A stretch of DNA of 64,000 bases. Origin: Sphaerolaimus hirsutus (lineage: Eukaryota > Nematoda > Chromadorea > Monhysterida > Sphaerolaimidae). A model generated the notes under the pieces. It did no database searches and was not told the origin of the DNA. It saw nothing but the letters and a program-made list of their open reading frames with translations. Below are positions 10,658 to 21,314 of this stretch, one piece after another (the stretch's first letter is position 1; the number at the start of each line of letters is the position of its first letter). The position numbers were made by a program, and so were the translations under genes. Location of the stretch: contig OZ038450.1 in assembly GCA_964036195.1 (NCBI GenBank), positions 31,560,794-31,624,793 of the forward strand. Reading direction: 5' to 3'.

Positions 10658-11244
10658 TAGGGATGCCAACGCTTTTTTTAAAAAGTGCTGGCAAAAATTC
10701 TGGTACTTATGCACTAGGTATTTTGCAATTTTTTGCATGCATATTGGCGATTTCACATGCACATTACAATTGGTGATGGTTTTCATTGGTTTTGAAGCAT
10801 TTTTAGTGGCATTCCTTCTATTCCTGCATGCTATAATGTAATAATAAGTTGTGATATGTCAGTGTAGTATAGATATGATATCCAGCCAATGTGCTTCCAG
10901 ACACTTTTCCACAGTTGAAAACATCAGTCCCAATGTATTAGCCTTCTCTTAAACACTTATTTGAGCACTATTCCATGCACTACATCACAAAACATTCACA
11001 AACAGCGATATACATAATGAGTCGATATAAGTGGATTTTTTTGGCAGAAATCATTACTTATAATGCTGTCCCATTACTACAGTGCCATTCTATGGCTATA
11101 TATAATCACAAGTAATGCTACTTGTCTGATATACCTGTATATATTGACTCAGAACCATATTTAGGGGGAGCTTTTTAGGTAACGTCTTGACATTTTTTGA
11201 GAAAAAGCTAAAAAAGCACTTTTTTAAGTGACATTTCATTCCTA
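10658..11244. mobile_element. hAT-like MITE, AGTGCTTTTTTA words, right arm copy
   Basis: Right-arm counterpart of 5222-5812. Its first end, TAGGGATGCCAACGC, is better preserved than in the left arm. It lies in the same intron of the sushi gene copy. Confidence 0.65.
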
Positions 11245-11280
11245 GTCTCACATATGCATAACCATCTACTGTTCATGCTT

Positions 11281-11784
11281 CAGAGTTGTACAAATACTGG
11301 TATTTTTGGAAAACGTAAACGTAAACGTAAATACCTTTTCTAAATTGTGAGTATCAATACTGAAAACGTAAAATACTTCTAAAATACCCGGGTAAACGTA
11401 AAAAAAATGTAAACGTAAAAATTTCTTTGAAGTGCACCACCCATGATCAAGTGCATTGAAAAACACTTTTGTTTTTCCTATTTCAACCATTTCTCTGCTA
11501 ATATGATCACATTCTTGCATACCTATGTTATTTATCAAACAATTGAGTAGATAATTGGCCAAAAACATATATTGTACATATTGTATCAGAAAAAAGGTCA
11601 AAAATGCACTGTTTTTGTGCATTTTCCATACGATTTTTACGTTTTCTCTGGTACCCGGGTAATTGTGCCAGGAAAACGTAACAAAACGTAATGGTATTTT
11701 TGGAAAATGTAAACGTAAACATAAATATAAATACCCAAATAACCGGGTATTTCGGGTAAACGTAAATACGTTTTTCCAACTCTG
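11281..11784. mobile_element. hAT MITE with AAACGT words, right arm only
   Basis: Ends are CAGAGTTG and CAACTCTG, flanked by a perfect 8-bp duplication TCATGCTT (11273-11280, 11785-11792). The left arm has a single TCATGCTT-type site at about 5188 with no element. A triple AAACGT array lies about 30 bases inside each end. The backbone GGTATTTTTGGAAA, then array, then AAATACC is shared with 26575, 49954-50753 and 55486-56269, which use other hexamers. Confidence 0.9.
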
Positions 11785-12011
11785 TCATGCTTAGAACATT
11801 CCTGGCTGCACACAGAGCTCAGTGACGCAGGCGAGCAGTCGTCATATTGAAAATTTGGTTAAAAAATGAACATAGGAATTGGATACAGACTACAAAATAA
11901 GATACTGGGAAGCTACTGCCCAAAACAAGGAAAGTTGAGACTATTCTGAGACACAAACATCAAAGGTTCTCACAGGCGGCAGGGAATGCCAGCACAGCCA
12001 AAGGTACTCAC

Positions 12012-12201
12012 AGGCAACGCAGAACTTCTGGCCAGTGTAGAGCGGCTGGAACCAGTGCCACAGGCCAGAGGCGAGACAGGTGCCGTTGACGATCACTGAC
12101 TGCGCGCCGCCCTCCAGCTGGAACTGGCCCTCCTTGCAGCGCACGGACACGAACGTGCCCGGCGGGTACATGCCCATGGCCCCCGGCAAAGAGTCACCCG
12201 A
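12012..12201 (-). CDS. Sushi/CCP-like exon A, right copy
   Basis: Inverted copy of 4777-4966 with the same donor (GCCT|GTGAGTACC) and open frame. One visible amino-acid difference is QEFC in the left copy versus QKFC here. The 5' boundary is as uncertain as in the left copy. Confidence 0.7.
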
Positions 12202-12289
12202 TTAGGCTACGCACACGCGAGCATGGAGCATACCTCGTGGTAGGCTTGTAAAAGGGTAGGACTTTGCAATAAATGGTATGGTCGTGATG

Positions 12290-12470
12290 TAAAAGCGCCA
12301 TGGCGCTGGCGCCTGGCGCTAGCGCCAATGCAAAATGTGCCATGGCACCATCGACGCTTTGCGCCATGCCAAGGAAACGTGCCATGGTGTTTTAGGTGCT
12401 TATCGCTATTTTTTTCCTGACGTCAGGAGCAAAATGCCTGGCGCTGGCTCTTGGCGCTAGTGTCAAAGCA
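12290..12470. mobile_element. GGCGCC-word hAT-like element, right arm
   Basis: Words GCGCCATGGCGC, GGCGCCTGGCGC and TAGCGCC run from the TGATGTAAAAGCGCC end to GGCGCTAGTGTC. This is the uninterrupted version of 3826-4690 and shows what the left arm looked like before its insertion. Confidence 0.6.
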
Positions 12471-12678
12471 AGAACCACCGTCTTCAGGCTATGAACACAC
12501 GTTGTTCAATAAACACGTCGATAAAGTTGTCATTGTGAGTTGTGACAAGTAGGGTTTCAAAGCGCATTCACAGTGTCCCACAAAACAATAACCAACACTG
12601 ACAACAATATGTGGTTAACTGGCAGCTTGCTGACAACACGACTGCTGCATCATGCAGCTCGAAACAGAAGTGGAAATG

Positions 12679-13068
12679 GGGGCAGGCCTGATACGCACAC
12701 GTGCCCGATACGCACATATGCCCGTTTTTTTCACTTGACACTTTTTCAAATGATTTTCAGATATGAGTAAAGTGAAAAAAAGTTGCGCAATGACATTAGT
12801 GAACTTTTTTCACTTCACTCATATCTGAAAATCACTTGAAAATGTGTCAAGTGAAAAAAAAATCAGTGAAAAATAGCCATTTTTCACTGTTTTTCATTTG
12901 ACACATTTTCAAGTGATTTTCAGATATGAGTGAAGTGAAAAAGTTTACTAATGTCATTGCACAACTTTTTTGCACTTTACTCATATCTGAAAATAACTTG
13001 AAAAAGTGTCAAGTGAAAAAAACGGGCATATGTGCGTATCGGGCACGTGTGCGTATCAGTGCACGCCC
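12679..13068. mobile_element. TACGCACA-word MITE, right-arm partner of 3221-3608
   Basis: Starts GGGGCAGGCCTGATACGC, ends CAGTGCACGCCC, flanked by GTGGAAAT. Structure and position mirror the left arm. Confidence 0.8.
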
Positions 13069-13097
13069 GTGGAAATGCATGTGGTGCACGTATTTAG

Positions 13098-13474
13098 GGG
13101 GCAGGCCTGATACGCACATCTGCCCTTTACGCACATTTGCCCGTATTTTTCACTTGACACTTTTTCAAGTGATTTTCAGATATGAGTAAAGTGAAAAAAA
13201 GTTGCGCAATGACATTGTGAACTTTTTTCACTTCACTCATATCTGAAAATGTGTCAAGTGAAAAAAACCCGTGAAAAATAGCCATTTTTCACTGTTTTTC
13301 ACTTGACACATTTTCAAGTGATTTTCAGATATGAGTGAAGTGAAAAAAGTTCACTAATGTCATTGCGCAGCGTTTTTCACTTCACTCATATCTGAAAATC
13401 ACTTTAAAAAGTGTCAAGTGAAAAAAACGGGTAAAATGTGCGTAACAGGCAGATGTGTGTATCAGTGCACCCCC
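13098..13474. mobile_element. TACGCACA-word MITE, right-arm partner of 2815-3191
   Basis: Starts GGGGCAGGCCTGATACGC, ends AGTGCACCCCC, flanked by GTATTTAG on both sides. Confidence 0.8.
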
Positions 13475-13950
13475 GTATTTAGAGCCAAAAAGCTGACAGC
13501 TCGCGGCAGCTACACAGGTGCTTTTAATGCACCTCAAAACATTTCTCAATTGTCTTTTCTGTACTCGCGTACTTTAAAAAAGTACGTAGTAAGTAAGTAC
13601 CGGTATTTTTTCAGTACCCAAGTATACGTATTTATCGAGTAAACGTAAATACGTTTCAGCAACTATGTACTGTTGGCACGCTTCCAGCGTAAACCACGAG
13701 TGTAAGGTTTGAAGTCACTGGAGTATAAATATCATTCGATCCACTCCAGTGAAACCACATTCATTTATTCATCGTGATTTCGTAGCCGAAAATAGGTGAC
13801 TCTTTGTATCGGGCGTCATGTATACTTTTGTGTTGTCGCGTCCATGTCAGTAGACAGTATTACCGTTGTGTTTCCCGGGAAACTAGGTAACGCGCACCGC
13901 CCGCCTGCATTTTTTTAGGAATCGTAAATCTTATGAAAAGTAAATATGTT

Positions 13951-14700
13951 TACCGTATTTCCTCGAATTATTCCCCGGGGGGTTTATTTTGTCAGAGTGG
14001 TAATTTTGAGGGGGGGGGGAAACGAGGGGGGTTATTAGTTCGCCAGAATTTTTCTGAAATCCCAGTACTAAATTGTCGCTGAAACGTACGCAGACGTCGA
14101 AAAATGCAACAAAAACGGGCGTGCACTGATACGCACACGTGCCCGATACGCACATATGCCCGTTGTTTTCACTTGACACTTTTTCAAGTGATTTTCAGAT
14201 ATGAGTAATGTCAAAAAAAGTTGCGCGATGACATCAGTGAACTTTGTTCACTTCACTCAAATCTGAAAATCACTTGAAAATGTGTCAAGTGAAAAAAACA
14301 GTGAAAAATAGCCATTTTTCACTGTTTTTCATTTGACACTTTTTCAAGTGATTTTCAGCTATGAGTGAAGTGAAAAAAGTTCACTAATGTCATTGCGCAA
14401 CTTTTTTCCACTTTACTCATATCTGAAAATCACTTGAAAAAGTGTCAAGTGAAAAAAACGGGCATATGTGCGTATCGGGCACGTGTGCGTATCAGGCCTG
14501 CCCCAACAAAAACCGCCATTTATAAGACTCTATAGACTTGTTTAAGTATGTAGACTGTAGGTATATATACACTGTTCTAACATAATACAGTTTTTGTTTT
14601 CATATGTATTCTGCATTGCCCGGATGACACACCGCAGTTTTTGTCGTTTCGTTCCTTATACACTCAATTTGGGGGGGGGGTATTTCGAGGAAATACGGTA
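13951..14700. mobile_element. TACCGTATTT MITE, right arm, carrying a nested MITE
   Basis: Right-arm partner of 1964-2338. Both ends are intact (TACCGTATTTCCTCGAAT... and ...CGAGGAAATACGGTA). It is enlarged by a TACGCACA-word element at 14117-14504. Confidence 0.75.
14117..14504. mobile_element. TACGCACA-word hAT-type MITE, right arm only
   Basis: Starts GGGCGTGCACTGATACGC, ends CAGGCCTGCCCC, with ACAAAAAC (up to 9 matching bases) on both sides. The left arm retains the empty site TTTTTGTTGC at about 2150. It inserted into a MITE after the arms separated. Confidence 0.85.
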
Positions 14701-15480
14701 AGAACGTTTTGGTGTAATCATTTGTAAATTTCTATGTTCAAGCTAAATATTTACAGCTTTTGAGCCAGCTACGCGGGTTTTCGGGATTTTTTAAAAATGT
14801 GTTCACTCAAATCTACAGCTTATTTGTTTGATAATTCTAAGCGAAGAGAGATATTCTCTTGACGTGATCCACATTTTGTAATGGGGTGTAACCAAATGAA
14901 CAAAATTATAAGCGTGCGTAACGCAAGCCATCAATTTTGGATGCGTTCAAAACATCCAAATGAGCCGTTTAATTCTAAAAGTCGACGTGTCCACAAAATG
15001 TGATTTTGAGTAAATCGCATTTTAAGCTTCACTTTCAATTCATGGCCGGTGCTGCGTGTCCAATATGGCTCTCTCATGCCTACCATTAAGTTCCACATAT
15101 TGACAATAATGTGTCAAAGTGTCAGTGGACTTCTGCCCACATGTTTCTTGCTATCTTCTCCTCACAAAAAAGGATGCGCAAGGTGGACCTGTCGACTTTT
15201 ACGCCAAAACAAAGTGGACTTGTCAACTTCTTGCTCAATTTTTTTTTTTGCATTTTCCCCACAAATGTTAAATTTGACACTATCATAATGACCCTACACA
15301 CACTAGTTTTCAACGTGACTTGTGTGTGAAAACTCAATTTTGTTTTCACATTGTGATGGCGATGAGATCAAGCAATTTCACATTGAATTTTTGTGTTTTC
15401 CTTTTGTGTATGACACTGATGAAAACTATGAAAAAAATGCACAAACATAAATAAGTTTTCACTGTAAAAACACGGCATTG

Positions 15481-17587
15481 TGGCCACACAAGCTGGTTTT
15501 CAATGTTCCTTTTTGAAAACTCTCCTAGGCGACGCGTCGCTGTATGGAATTCAAAAGTGTGCAATTTGCACTTTTATTTTTCAATAAGTGACAGCATATG
15601 TGAATATTGGTTTCGGCAAGTCACATTTGCTGTTCAAAGTTCACATTTGCAGAACATTTTTGAAAACCGTAGGGCGACGCGTCGCCTTTGTAGCGGCGAC
15701 GCGTCGCCACTATAATACTCTGAAGACAATTTTGAAAACTTAAAATTGAATAAATTAGTTTTCAAAAATGTACATTACAGTTTTCAAATTTGCAGAACAT
15801 TTGTGAATGTAGAGATGTAGAACGACGTACGGCGACGTCGCTGTACGTCGCTGTACGCGCCAGTTTTCAATATCTGTGGAACAAATGTGAAAATGCGTCG
15901 CCTCACACATCAAAAGTAGGAAAATCGTCGCCCAGCATCACCAGTTTACAAAATTTCGCCAACTTACTTCAAAATCCTTTAAAAACCACTGGATGAATGG
16001 GTTTATGTAAAATTGACACTGTAGATGCAGTATTTTTTGCTGCATCTGATGATAGGGTTGTAGAAAACTTGGGATTTATATAAAATAAAATAATTTTTTT
16101 TTTAAAAAACGTCGCTGTGGCGACGTTTCAGGTGACAACTGCATATGTCACCTGTTTCCATAAGTTATTACCAATTTTGAAAAGTTTTAGATTTATGATG
16201 TTGTGAAGTGGGCATTTTATTATATTGATTATGTCATATTTATGTGGGGTTGATGTCATATTTATGGTATTTATGTTGTTGCAACGTGAGGTCGATACCA
16301 GCATCAACACTCCAAGGTGACTAAACAACTAAACAGCATCTGGCCAGGTGCCAAACCTGATTTTCTGCATATTACATATGTCTTATTTTGTGCACTTCCA
16401 CCTTGCATCACATTTACTAAGCTGAGTTTTCCTGTGCAGCTCTAGATTTTCTTGCTTCATTGCACTGCTTCACAGCTGCACTGCTTGGCTCAGCTGGACT
16501 GGAGTTTTTGGTGTTTTTGCTGCAGGCTGGAGTGTTGTAATGGCCGCCACTGAGTGCTTGGTAGTTAATTTATACCTTTTGCACTGACACTTGGAAGTTG
16601 TGCACATACAGTAAATAATTTTGAAAAAATCTCTGGAAACATAAAAAGACTATGTGATGTTTTCCAAGCCTTTTTTGCATCTTTACTTTTCTTTTACAAG
16701 ACTTTCACTCAATTCCTCAATTCCATGGATAGATCTAGATAACTTTTGAGTTTTCAAAAAGGTTCATGTTTATGTTAAATTTTGTGACAGATTGTAATAT
16801 TAAATGAAAACATTTCTGAAAACAATACAATAAAATTGTTTTTATTTTTTTGTGCTAGTATATTGAATGTGACATCGTCGCAGTCAGTGTTCACTTGTTG
16901 TTCATTTTTTTGGCTTTCATTTACATACAAAATCAGCTGTTTGAATTGCACTTGTGATTTTTAAAAAAATTATAAAGTGGATTGTATAAAAATATCATTA
17001 CTTGTTTTGCAAAAATTTCATTGAATTCAGTTTTTTTTTGTTTGATGTGAAAAAATAAGGGCTTTTTACTTTGATAATGTGATAATTACAGATACAGGGA
17101 TGTAATTTAAAAAAATTATTTTATGTTTTGAGCATCACAACAATTTCTCCATCATCTTTGAACTTCTATCATGAAACATGTTATCAAATGAAAGAGAAAA
17201 AAAAACTGGACATATATCTGAGACGGATATCATATACAATGTAAAACCAAATTTTTAAAAATATTTATAGTTATAAAATGAATTAATTTTTAAAAATATG
17301 TATAACAGCGCTAAAAATATACAATACAGTCCCAAAAATCAAGCATAATTTTCTGCATCACATGCCGCTTACAGCTTGTCCTACAAAGTTGTACTTATTC
17401 AACAAAAAAATATTTTGTCTGCAGCATTTTACCAGAGTTTTCAAATATGTGTTCTTCCGGAGGAAAAATAGAAAAAAAACAAAGATGGCGGCCGTTTGGC
17501 TCATTACACAGACTGTTTAAATGAATGTGAAAACAAAATAGTGGGTTTTCACAGAGGGAACCTTGAAAACCAGCTTGTGTGGGGCCA
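15481..17587. mobile_element. TGGCCACACAAG foldback-type element, right arm only, 2.1 kb
   Basis: Ends are TGGCCACACAAGCTGGTTTT and its near complement (CCAGCTTGTGTGGGGCCA), flanked by TTG. The left arm has the empty site GGCATTGATAGC near 1195. Just inside the left end are GCGACGCGTCGC palindromic words (15530-15910). The middle, 16000-17340, is AT-rich with no coding signal. The last 240 bp match the arms of the axis element at 7106-8185. No transposase was seen. Confidence 0.8.
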
Positions 17588-17798
17588 TTGATAGCAGTAA
17601 ATTTTGCTGTATGTGATAGAGCAGGTGAAACTGTATCTTTTGTACATTTTGGTGTTTGCTTGTATTTTGGTTCCTTTGTTCCATATTTTTTTATAAATCC
17701 ATGAAATAAATTTTTATCATTCACTGTTTTGTTTTTGGTAGTGTGTTGTTGTAAAAAGGTACACAAGTAAGTACTGGTATTTTTTACAGTACCCAAGT

Positions 17799-18976
17799 TA
17801 GGGTTGGCTGATTTTTTTTTAAACGTTTATTATTTAAAAAAAACCTTCTTCTTTTTCAAAAACACGACGTCCAAAACGTTTTTTAAACATTGGCTGAAAT
17901 TTTTAGTACTAAGCACTAGGTATTTTGCATGCAAGCACACAATTTCACACACAAATTGACATTGGTGGTTGTTTTTTTGGTTTTGTGGCATTTTTTGGTA
18001 TCAAAGCATCCATTTCTATGGGGCCAGGCTCATTACGCACAGAAACCCGTTACGCACACGCGCCCGTAACGCACAGAATCAGAACCCGCCATGCACAGTC
18101 ACCCGTTACGCACACAACTGGGCCCTGTGCGTGGTGGGCTACTGTGCGGTGGGTCCCCAGTCGGCCATCTGAGTTCAGGATTTTAATGTGTGTTGAAGTA
18201 GTTGACACCTGAAATTTCATCAACTGTTACAGCTGTTTTCTACATATTTTACATTCGCAATCGTGAAAGTCAAATATGTAGAAAACAGATGTAACGATTG
18301 GCAAAATTTCGGGTGTCAACTACTGCTACATAGGGAATAGAATAGAAGAGAATGTGAAAAATCACACAAACTTTGTACGCACAGAAACTCGGTACGCACA
18401 GAAACTCGGCACGCACATGGCATCAGCTATGTGCGGGCCGAGTTTCTGTGCGTACCGAGTTAACTTCTGTGCGTAACGGGCTTCTGTACGTGCCGAGTTT
18501 CTGTGCGTACAGCTACAGGCTCATTTCTATGTGCTACCATGGGTTAATAAGCTGTCATATGTTGCTATAGTATATTATATTCAGGTAATGTGCTTCCATG
18601 TACCTCCACAGTGTGTAACATCACTCCCAAAGTAACAACCTCCTTTTATAACCTTGTTTGATCACTATTCCGTGCCAAACTTCACTTGAAGTCATGAACA
18701 TTTGACTATAAGGCTGATATACAAACATGTTGACAAAAAATGGACATTTTTGACACAAATCACCACTTATAATGCTATCCCATTGCTTCACAGCCATTAT
18801 ATGGTCATCTATAACATCACAGAGTATAACCACTTGTCTGATATACCTATATATGTTGACACAAGGCCATATCCGGGAGCTTTTAAAAAACGTTGTTTTT
18901 TTAAACGTTCAAAATTTATAAAAAACGTTGTTTTTAAAAAAAACATGACGTTAAAAAACGGTTTCTTCTAACCCTA
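17799..18976. mobile_element. hAT-like MITE, right-arm partner of 302-979, interrupted
   Basis: Starts TAGGGTTGGCTGAT and ends CTTCTAACCCTA, with AACGTTTTTTAAA words inside. It is split by the insertion at 18021-18522, absent from the left arm. Confidence 0.65.
18021..18522. mobile_element. TACGCACA-word element with GGCTC ends, right arm only
   Basis: Starts GGGCCAGGCTCATTACGCAC and ends TACAGCTACAGGCTC, flanked by a perfect ATTTCTATG duplication (18012-18020, 18523-18531). The left arm has the empty site at about 745-760. CTCGGTACGCACAGAAA words fill both ends and a 150-bp hairpin (about 18180-18330) fills the centre. Same family as 3901-4583. Confidence 0.85.
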
Positions 18977-19240
18977 GGCCTGAGTCGAAATTTTTAATAT
19001 TTGGACTAGTCGACTTTTAGAATTTAACACCTCAAATGTGTCGTATAACCTGCCTATAGTATGACAAAGCTGGACAGGCTCAGCATCTTTGCTTCCCGCT
19101 TCCTCGCCCAAAGCAGCGCTAAGGCCATTGCACGACCCATTTCTGTAATTGTACGCATAGGCGTGGCAAAGTTCGTGCACTGCACACCATATTGCACAGT
19201 CGTGTTCGTTCGCAGCCGAGTCTGCGTGAGCGCTGACAAT

Positions 19241-19545
19241 CACAGCAAATAATGTGCTCGTGAAGTGCACTGAAGTGATCTGAAGTGCCCCTTGTGATCA
19301 CACTTCAGAGCCTGATCACGCCTGATCACCAGGCACTTCACCGCCCTGTGATCACACTTCACAGCCTGATCACGCCTGATCACCGATGGAATGCACTTCA
19401 CCGACACTTCACAAATTTTATTACTAAATTGTTTACAGAAATGAAAAATCTGAAATTCGTGAAGTGCGTTGAAGTGCCTGCGAGCGTCTGCGTGAAGGCA
19501 CTTCACCGCAGATCACGGCAGATCACCAGCGCATTTTTTGCTGTG
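19241..19545. mobile_element. CACAGCAAA-ended MITE with GAAGTG words
   Basis: Inverted ends CACAGCAAA and TTTTTTGCTGTG enclose many GTGAAGTGC and CTGATCACGCC words. The same family is at 40751-41039, 52507-53194 and 62205-62523. The target duplication was not resolved. It lies at the outer edge of the right palindrome arm. Confidence 0.7.
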
Positions 19546-19566
19546 AATGGTATTTCACCTGATGCC

Positions 19567-19977
19567 CTGGTGCCAGTTCCGCAAGTGGAAAAGATCAGAG
19601 TTAAAAGTTAAGAGTTGAGTAAAATGACAAATGACAAGTAAAGTGTAAAGTTAACTGATAAATGATGAGTCAAGAGACAAGAGTAAAGTTAAATGACAAA
19701 TGATTAGTTAAGAGATAAGAGTTAAGTTAAGAGTCAAGCAAGTCGTATCCAACTCTAATGTTTTTGTATCCAAATTTTATGTCGAAAAATAATATTTGGA
19801 TACAAAAACATAAGATCTGGATACGAAAAAATAAGATTTGGATACACTTGCTTGATTCTTAACTTTACTTTTATCTCTTAACTAATCATTTGTCATTTAA
19901 CGTTACTCTTAACTTGCCATTTGTCACTTTACTCAACTCTCAACTCTCAACTTTTACACTTGCGGAACTGGCACCAG
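19567..19977. mobile_element. GGTGCCAGTTCCGC MITE with TTAAGAG words
   Basis: Inverted ends are CTGGTGCCAGTTCCGCAAGT and ACTTGCGGAACTGGCACCAG. Words TTAAGAG, TGAGTAAAATGACAAATGA and complements fill both halves. The central hairpin repeats TATCCAAAT and AAGATTTGGATAC. That same centre occurs at 44410-44545 between different flanking words. Confidence 0.75.
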
Positions 19978-20583
19978 GTTGTCCGAGCCAATTTAACTGT
20001 TTAACGGTCTTAATCGGCCCAGAATGGCCAAGTTACCTATTGAGCTTAAAATTTAATCGTCCAGATCGGCCATTTATGATAGTACGTTTTTATGGATCCC
20101 CTATCTCGGGACAGGGGGACTTTTCGAGGAAACTTATTCGTCGTAGCTGGAAAAATTCGTATGAAGAATTTAGTCGAAGTACCCTCCCGAAAATTCAATA
20201 TATAGTCAAATGACATCAAAATCATCGAACATCGGCCAACGTAAATACAACAGAATACAACCCCCCCCCGCTTCCTTCTATGCTTGGGATTGGGACCCCA
20301 CAAGAGAGATTTTATGCCTATGAACATTATCTGAAACTTGGTTCAAAATCAGTAGCTTGACTAGATAGTCAAAAAAATAGTTTTCCCGAAATGGAAACGC
20401 AAAAAATCAGCTGCTGGTGCTGGGAAGCGTAACACAGAAATTTTTATTTTTCGGAAACAAAGAACGGAAAGTTGACAACTTGTTGGCTTGTCACAAAAGT
20501 TTTTGCCGTTTCAGGAGTGTCTCCCATTGGATCGTCCAGATTTGTGATGTTTCAGCCGGAGTATAAATATAGCTGAAACGCCA
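19978..20583. other. No gene recognised
   Basis: Mixed-composition sequence with a short C-run at about 20262. Short open frames here show no splice sites or domain patterns that would support a gene. Confidence 0.4.
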
Positions 20584-20591
20584 TCCAGGAC

Positions 20592-20856
20592 TAGTGATTA
20601 AAAGCGACATGGCGCTGGCGCCAAAGCGAAAAGCGCCATATGGCGCTTTTGGCGCCTAGTGCTTTTTTGATGTGGCGCCATTGGCGTTTGGTTCCATGCC
20701 CATGAAAAGCACCATGGCGATTTTGGCGCTTGGCGCCATTTCTGACTGGCGCCAGGGACAAAATGCCTGGCGTTGGCGCTTGGCGCTGGGGGTCTGAAAA
20801 GCGCCATGGCACTTTTGGCTCTTGGCGCCGAAGTTATGGCGCTTTTCACATCACTA
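20592..20856. mobile_element. GGCGCC-word hAT MITE with perfect 8-bp duplication
   Basis: Starts TAGTGAT and ends ATCACTA, flanked by TCCAGGAC on both sides (20584-20591, 20857-20864). Almost the whole 265 bp consists of GGCGCC, GCGCCATGGCGC and TGGCGCTTGGCGC words. This copy defines the family's ends and hAT-type target duplication. Confidence 0.9.
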
Positions 20857-21056
20857 TCCAGGACACCCCACTGCGAGACGATCGGAAAACGGTGAAAACA
20901 TTCGCGACAGACCAATACACTTGATGTTTTTATTTCAAACTGACCTATTTGACCAACCGAAACCATGAAGGTAACGACGCGTTCTTTGCACCTAAATTGA
21001 ACGCCTGCGCATCAAATAATCATTCACAAATCCAACAACAGGGCGAATGGCTGATC

Positions 21057-21280
21057 TGGGGCCAGTTCCGCATGTGGAAAAGTTAAGAGTAAAGAGTTAA
21101 GAGTTGAGTAAAATGATAAATGATAAGTTAAGAGTAAAGTTAAGAGTTAAAAGTTGAATAAAACGACAAATGATTTTACTCAACTCTTAACTTTTAACTT
21201 TACTCTTAACTTATCATTTGTCATTTTACTCAACTCTTAACTCTTTACTCGTAACTTTTCTACTTGCGGAACCGGCACCA
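21057..21280. mobile_element. GGTGCCAGTTCCGC MITE with TTAAGAG words, short copy
   Basis: Ends GGCCAGTTCCGCATGTGG and CTTGCGGAACCGGCACCA enclose TTAAGAGTTGAGTAAAATGA-type words in inverted halves. It lacks the TATCCAAAT core of 19567-19977. Confidence 0.7.
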
Positions 21281-21314
21281 GTTTTGTTATCATTCGCGCA
21301 TCATGTGCCGGGGG

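Larger units (their letters stand above)
7898..19233 (-). repeat. Right arm of giant inverted repeat
   Basis: This is the reverse complement of the left arm, enlarged by five right-only insertions: 8490-10146, 11281-11784, 14117-14504, 15481-17587 and 18021-18522. Subtracting these, and the two left-only insertions from the other arm, makes the lengths agree within tens of bases, so the arms are otherwise collinear. It may be a real inverted duplication or two haplotypes joined head to head across the gap. Sequence alone does not decide. Confidence 0.9.

Noticed and set aside
11281-11784. Interstitial telomere-like TTTACG/AAACGT repeats
   Set aside because: The hexamer arrays occur at fixed positions inside hAT ends and differ in sequence between elements; they are not telomeric runs.
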